Source of the DNA: Streblospio benedicti
Lineage: Eukaryota > Annelida > Polychaeta > Spionida > Spionidae
Direction: 5' to 3'
Assembly: GCA_019095985.1 (NCBI GenBank)
Contig: CM032667.1
Coordinates: 35,242,574-35,306,573, forward strand
Length of the DNA: 64,000 bases
Below the pieces are notes generated by a model. The model was not told the DNA's origin, did not search any database, and saw only the letters and a program-made list of their open reading frames with translations. Position numbers and translations under genes: made by a program. Of the stretch, positions 61,950-64,000 are shown piece after piece. The first letter of the stretch is position 1, and every line of letters starts with the position of its first letter.

Positions 61950-63199
61950 GCGGTGGGCTGCTGCATCCTCATGTTCCAGGCCACCACGGTGGGCATGCGG
62001 CTAGCCCCGGGGGACGACCCGGTCCCCATCCTGTGGGTCGCACTGTCCGCTGGTAAGTGTCAGCAACAATATGTTTTCAAACGCATCTATGCGAAACATA
62101 ACACTTGCATTCTATGGTAGACATTTGTGTGAAATAAAGAGATTGTTTTTCGGTGTCCAGTTGATGTTTTGTAATGCTGTAAAAAGCAGTGGGTCTCATG
62201 ATTCAATTAAACAAAATTATTGCCTGCATTTCTTTCAAAAAATAATTCAGAACTTCAATTTTTAAATATTATTTATGATCGATTTCGAACACCATAGGTT
62301 CATTTTCAAAATTAAAATATATTTAAAAATTGAGGTCTATAAACTTTTTTGAAAGAAAAGCAGGTAATATGTTTGAATACTTAAATCATGATTATTTTTT
62401 TTTCTAATGGGAGTATAAGCAATTGCATATCAGAACTATGAAATGCAGCTTTATATATAACGTTTGCTTTAAAAAGTTGTTTACACAATTCGAATTCTAT
62501 AAAAATAACCTGATCTGATTCAGCTGAACCCGGTTTTGTTTGCTAGATGTTGTTTTCCCTGCAGATGGTATGACTATATGTTCCTGGCTGACATATCCAC
62601 GTGCCTGCCACCCTATATGCAAATGTAAATGTCGAAGTTTATACTATCCATGGGCTGTACTGCTCAGTCGACTCATTTACACCAGGCCATTGGCGTCTTT
62701 GACACTCAACATTTTACCTTTCTTAACTCCCTGGGGAGCATACAACACTGGCTGCATACAGCATTTGCTGTTGTAGCGCACACGTGCTAATTACTCGCCT
62801 AACCTGTACCAATTTTACGTGTTGGTACCACAGAGCAGGGTGCATGTGCAGGAGGAAGTTTGCTCAACACTCACCACCAGACCCGACCAGGAATCGAACC
62901 CACGACCTTCTGGTCACGAGTCCAACTCCCTGTCCATTCGGCCACGGAAGCACATATCTTTTTTACAAAGTAGCTTACTGTGACAGATCGTCTGCACGTC
63001 CTCCTATCATTACTAGTTATTGATCTGGCGCGCCGGTCGAATAGCCACTGCCATAAATAACACAACAGTCCATTGATGACGCTGTCAGGTTTCATGCTGA
63101 TGGTGCTGATCGAGATGCTGGGTCACGTGAGCGGCCCCTGCGTCAACCCCTGCGTCGCTTTCCTCTTCATGCTCACCAAGGTCATCTCGCCCTTCAAAG
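61950..63199 (+). CDS. Aquaporin-family channel, two internal exons (partial gene)
   Basis: Exons 61950-62052 and 63089-63199 have AG/GT borders, joined in phase 1; the gene is open at both ends and continues past the window. Exon one encodes a membrane helix and loop (AVGCCILMFQATTVGMRLAP, then DDPVPILWVALSAG). Exon two encodes GFMLMVLIEMLGHVSGPC, then VNPCVAFLFMLTKVISPFKG: helix 2, the re-entrant loop B and the start of helix 3. MIP channels pass water or small solutes through a pore lined by two NPA boxes. Here the first box is NPC, as known from the AQP11 type, although the surrounding HVSG and FKG pattern is that of classical aquaporins. The first exon (helix 1 start) and the second box are not in view. 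Confidence 0.75.
62800..62955 (-). repeat. tRNA-derived SINE (best-preserved copy)
   Basis: The minus strand starts with a near-complete tRNA-like head: A box in GTGGCCGAATGGACAGG, anticodon-arm-like GGACTCGTGACC, and B box GGTCGTGGGTTCGATTCC. Then come GAGTGTTGAGCAAACT and the family tail CCTGCTCTGTGGTACC plus GGTACAGGTTAGG. It lies in an aquaporin intron. Confidence 0.75.
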
Positions 63200-63679
63200 G
63201 TATTCTTTCAAAGATATTGTAAAATAATGATGAAAATCTCAACTCGTTTGCATTGTACCATAATCTTGACACATCCATGTTACATCTTATCATATCTATA
63301 ATTCTTTTTTGTACTTTGTTATCTTTCTATTGAGACCATATGAGACCAAATGAGGCCATATGCTGTGTGCAAATTCCATACCTATAGTTATCTTTTTTAA
63401 AAAGCTTATATATTGTTGCAATATTATAAAAAGGTATAATATTTGCGGTGCGACATTCAGGATGATTGGATAAAGATGCAGCAAAAAAGAAAATGGGGCT
63501 GTAACCAAATTTCGTTTGAATGAAAAATAACTGATTTATAGGCAAAGACATGGTGTTTGTATATCTGTGTCTTCATAGGTGGCAGCGCATTTGGATGTGT
63601 GCCGTCTGTTACATAATTGAAAACCATGGTATCATTATAATTAGAATGTGTATAAGTATGCTAATGTATTCATCATTTA

Positions 63680-63893
63680 GTCTAGAAACTTGACTCATTT
63701 ATTCAATTTGACCCAATATCGGATGAGATATCAACATATTCATCAAGTATATTTCACTGGACGAATGTTTCCATTCAAGTATATTTCACTGTGATTCTAT
63801 ATTCATGTCTAGAAACTTGACTCATTTATTCAATTTGACCCAATATCGGATGAGATATCAACATATTCATCAAGTATATTTCACTGGACGAAT
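63680..63893. repeat. Identical 87-bp direct duplication
   Basis: 63680-63766 and 63807-63893 are identical over 87 bases (start GTCTAGAAACTTGACTC, end TTTCACTGGACGAAT). The 40-base spacer itself repeats CAAGTATATTTCACTG. It is either a very recent duplication or an assembly join of two alleles. Confidence 0.85.
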
Positions 63894-64000
63894 AGGGTCT
63901 CTTTCCGATGCTAATCCAAATTTGTATTTTTATCAGATAAACCTTGCCCATGTCAGCCTGACCTAGTGCAGTAGTGCATAAGATTCATTGGAAATAATTT

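Noticed and set aside
62800-62955. Possible functional tRNA gene
   Set aside because: The head has A and B boxes, but the acceptor stem does not pair and a SINE body and tail follow; the same tail recurs in two other copies.
63680-63893. CRISPR-like direct repeat
   Set aside because: Only two units, 87 bases long, in a eukaryotic intron; no array and no cas genes.

Overview
The window looks like nuclear DNA of an invertebrate deuterostome. A cephalochordate (amphioxus) fits best, but this is inference from gene content. The evidence is: many short GC-rich exons with canonical GT/AG borders inside AT-rich introns, fibrinogen-related genes beside a cluster of galactose-3-O-sulfotransferase genes, and a dense load of MITE-like repeats, tRNA-derived SINEs and Helitron-like ends. 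No bacterial operon, CRISPR array or rRNA gene was seen. I built the gene models by hand from splice-site phase and protein motifs; most ORFs of 60-120 codons here are shadows or chance.

Layout. 1-1700: a SINE, a ~120-bp minisatellite with a charged reading frame, and an inverted repeat. 2177-7781 (minus): a ten-exon secreted fibrinogen-domain gene, 550 aa, with every phase closing. 7790-11350: intergenic DNA with a (CAG)28 tract. 11356-18932 (minus): a second fibrinogen-domain gene with its starting exon unresolved. 20540-26939 (plus): sulfotransferase gene A, with one frame break and a changed cofactor-site serine. 27862-32866 (minus): sulfotransferase gene B, intact, 472 aa. 33773-38716 (minus): sulfotransferase gene C, intact, about 616 aa, whose 3' end seeds a ~51-bp minisatellite. 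39218-41974: inverted terminal repeats enclosing a truncated LINE. 42252-43985: a pair of ~470-bp direct repeats, one of which carries a 281-bp MITE that the other lacks. 46344-46805 (plus): a one-exon C2H2 zinc-finger ORF. 47-61 kb: gene-poor, with one orphan terminal exon (49640-49841), a 22-bp-TIR element (57049-58118) and two Helitron-like copies. 61950-63199 (plus): two exons of an aquaporin that runs off the window, with NPC in place of NPA.

How the genes relate. The two fibrinogen-domain proteins would be secreted or surface recognition molecules (glycan or acetyl-group binding is usual for the family). The three Gal3ST-like proteins would sulfate galactose on glycolipids or glycoproteins in the Golgi. 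Neighbourhood alone does not prove a shared pathway, but lectin-like receptors beside glycan-sulfating enzymes is a combination worth testing. Intron positions differ between the neighbouring paralogs, so these are old rather than recent duplicates.
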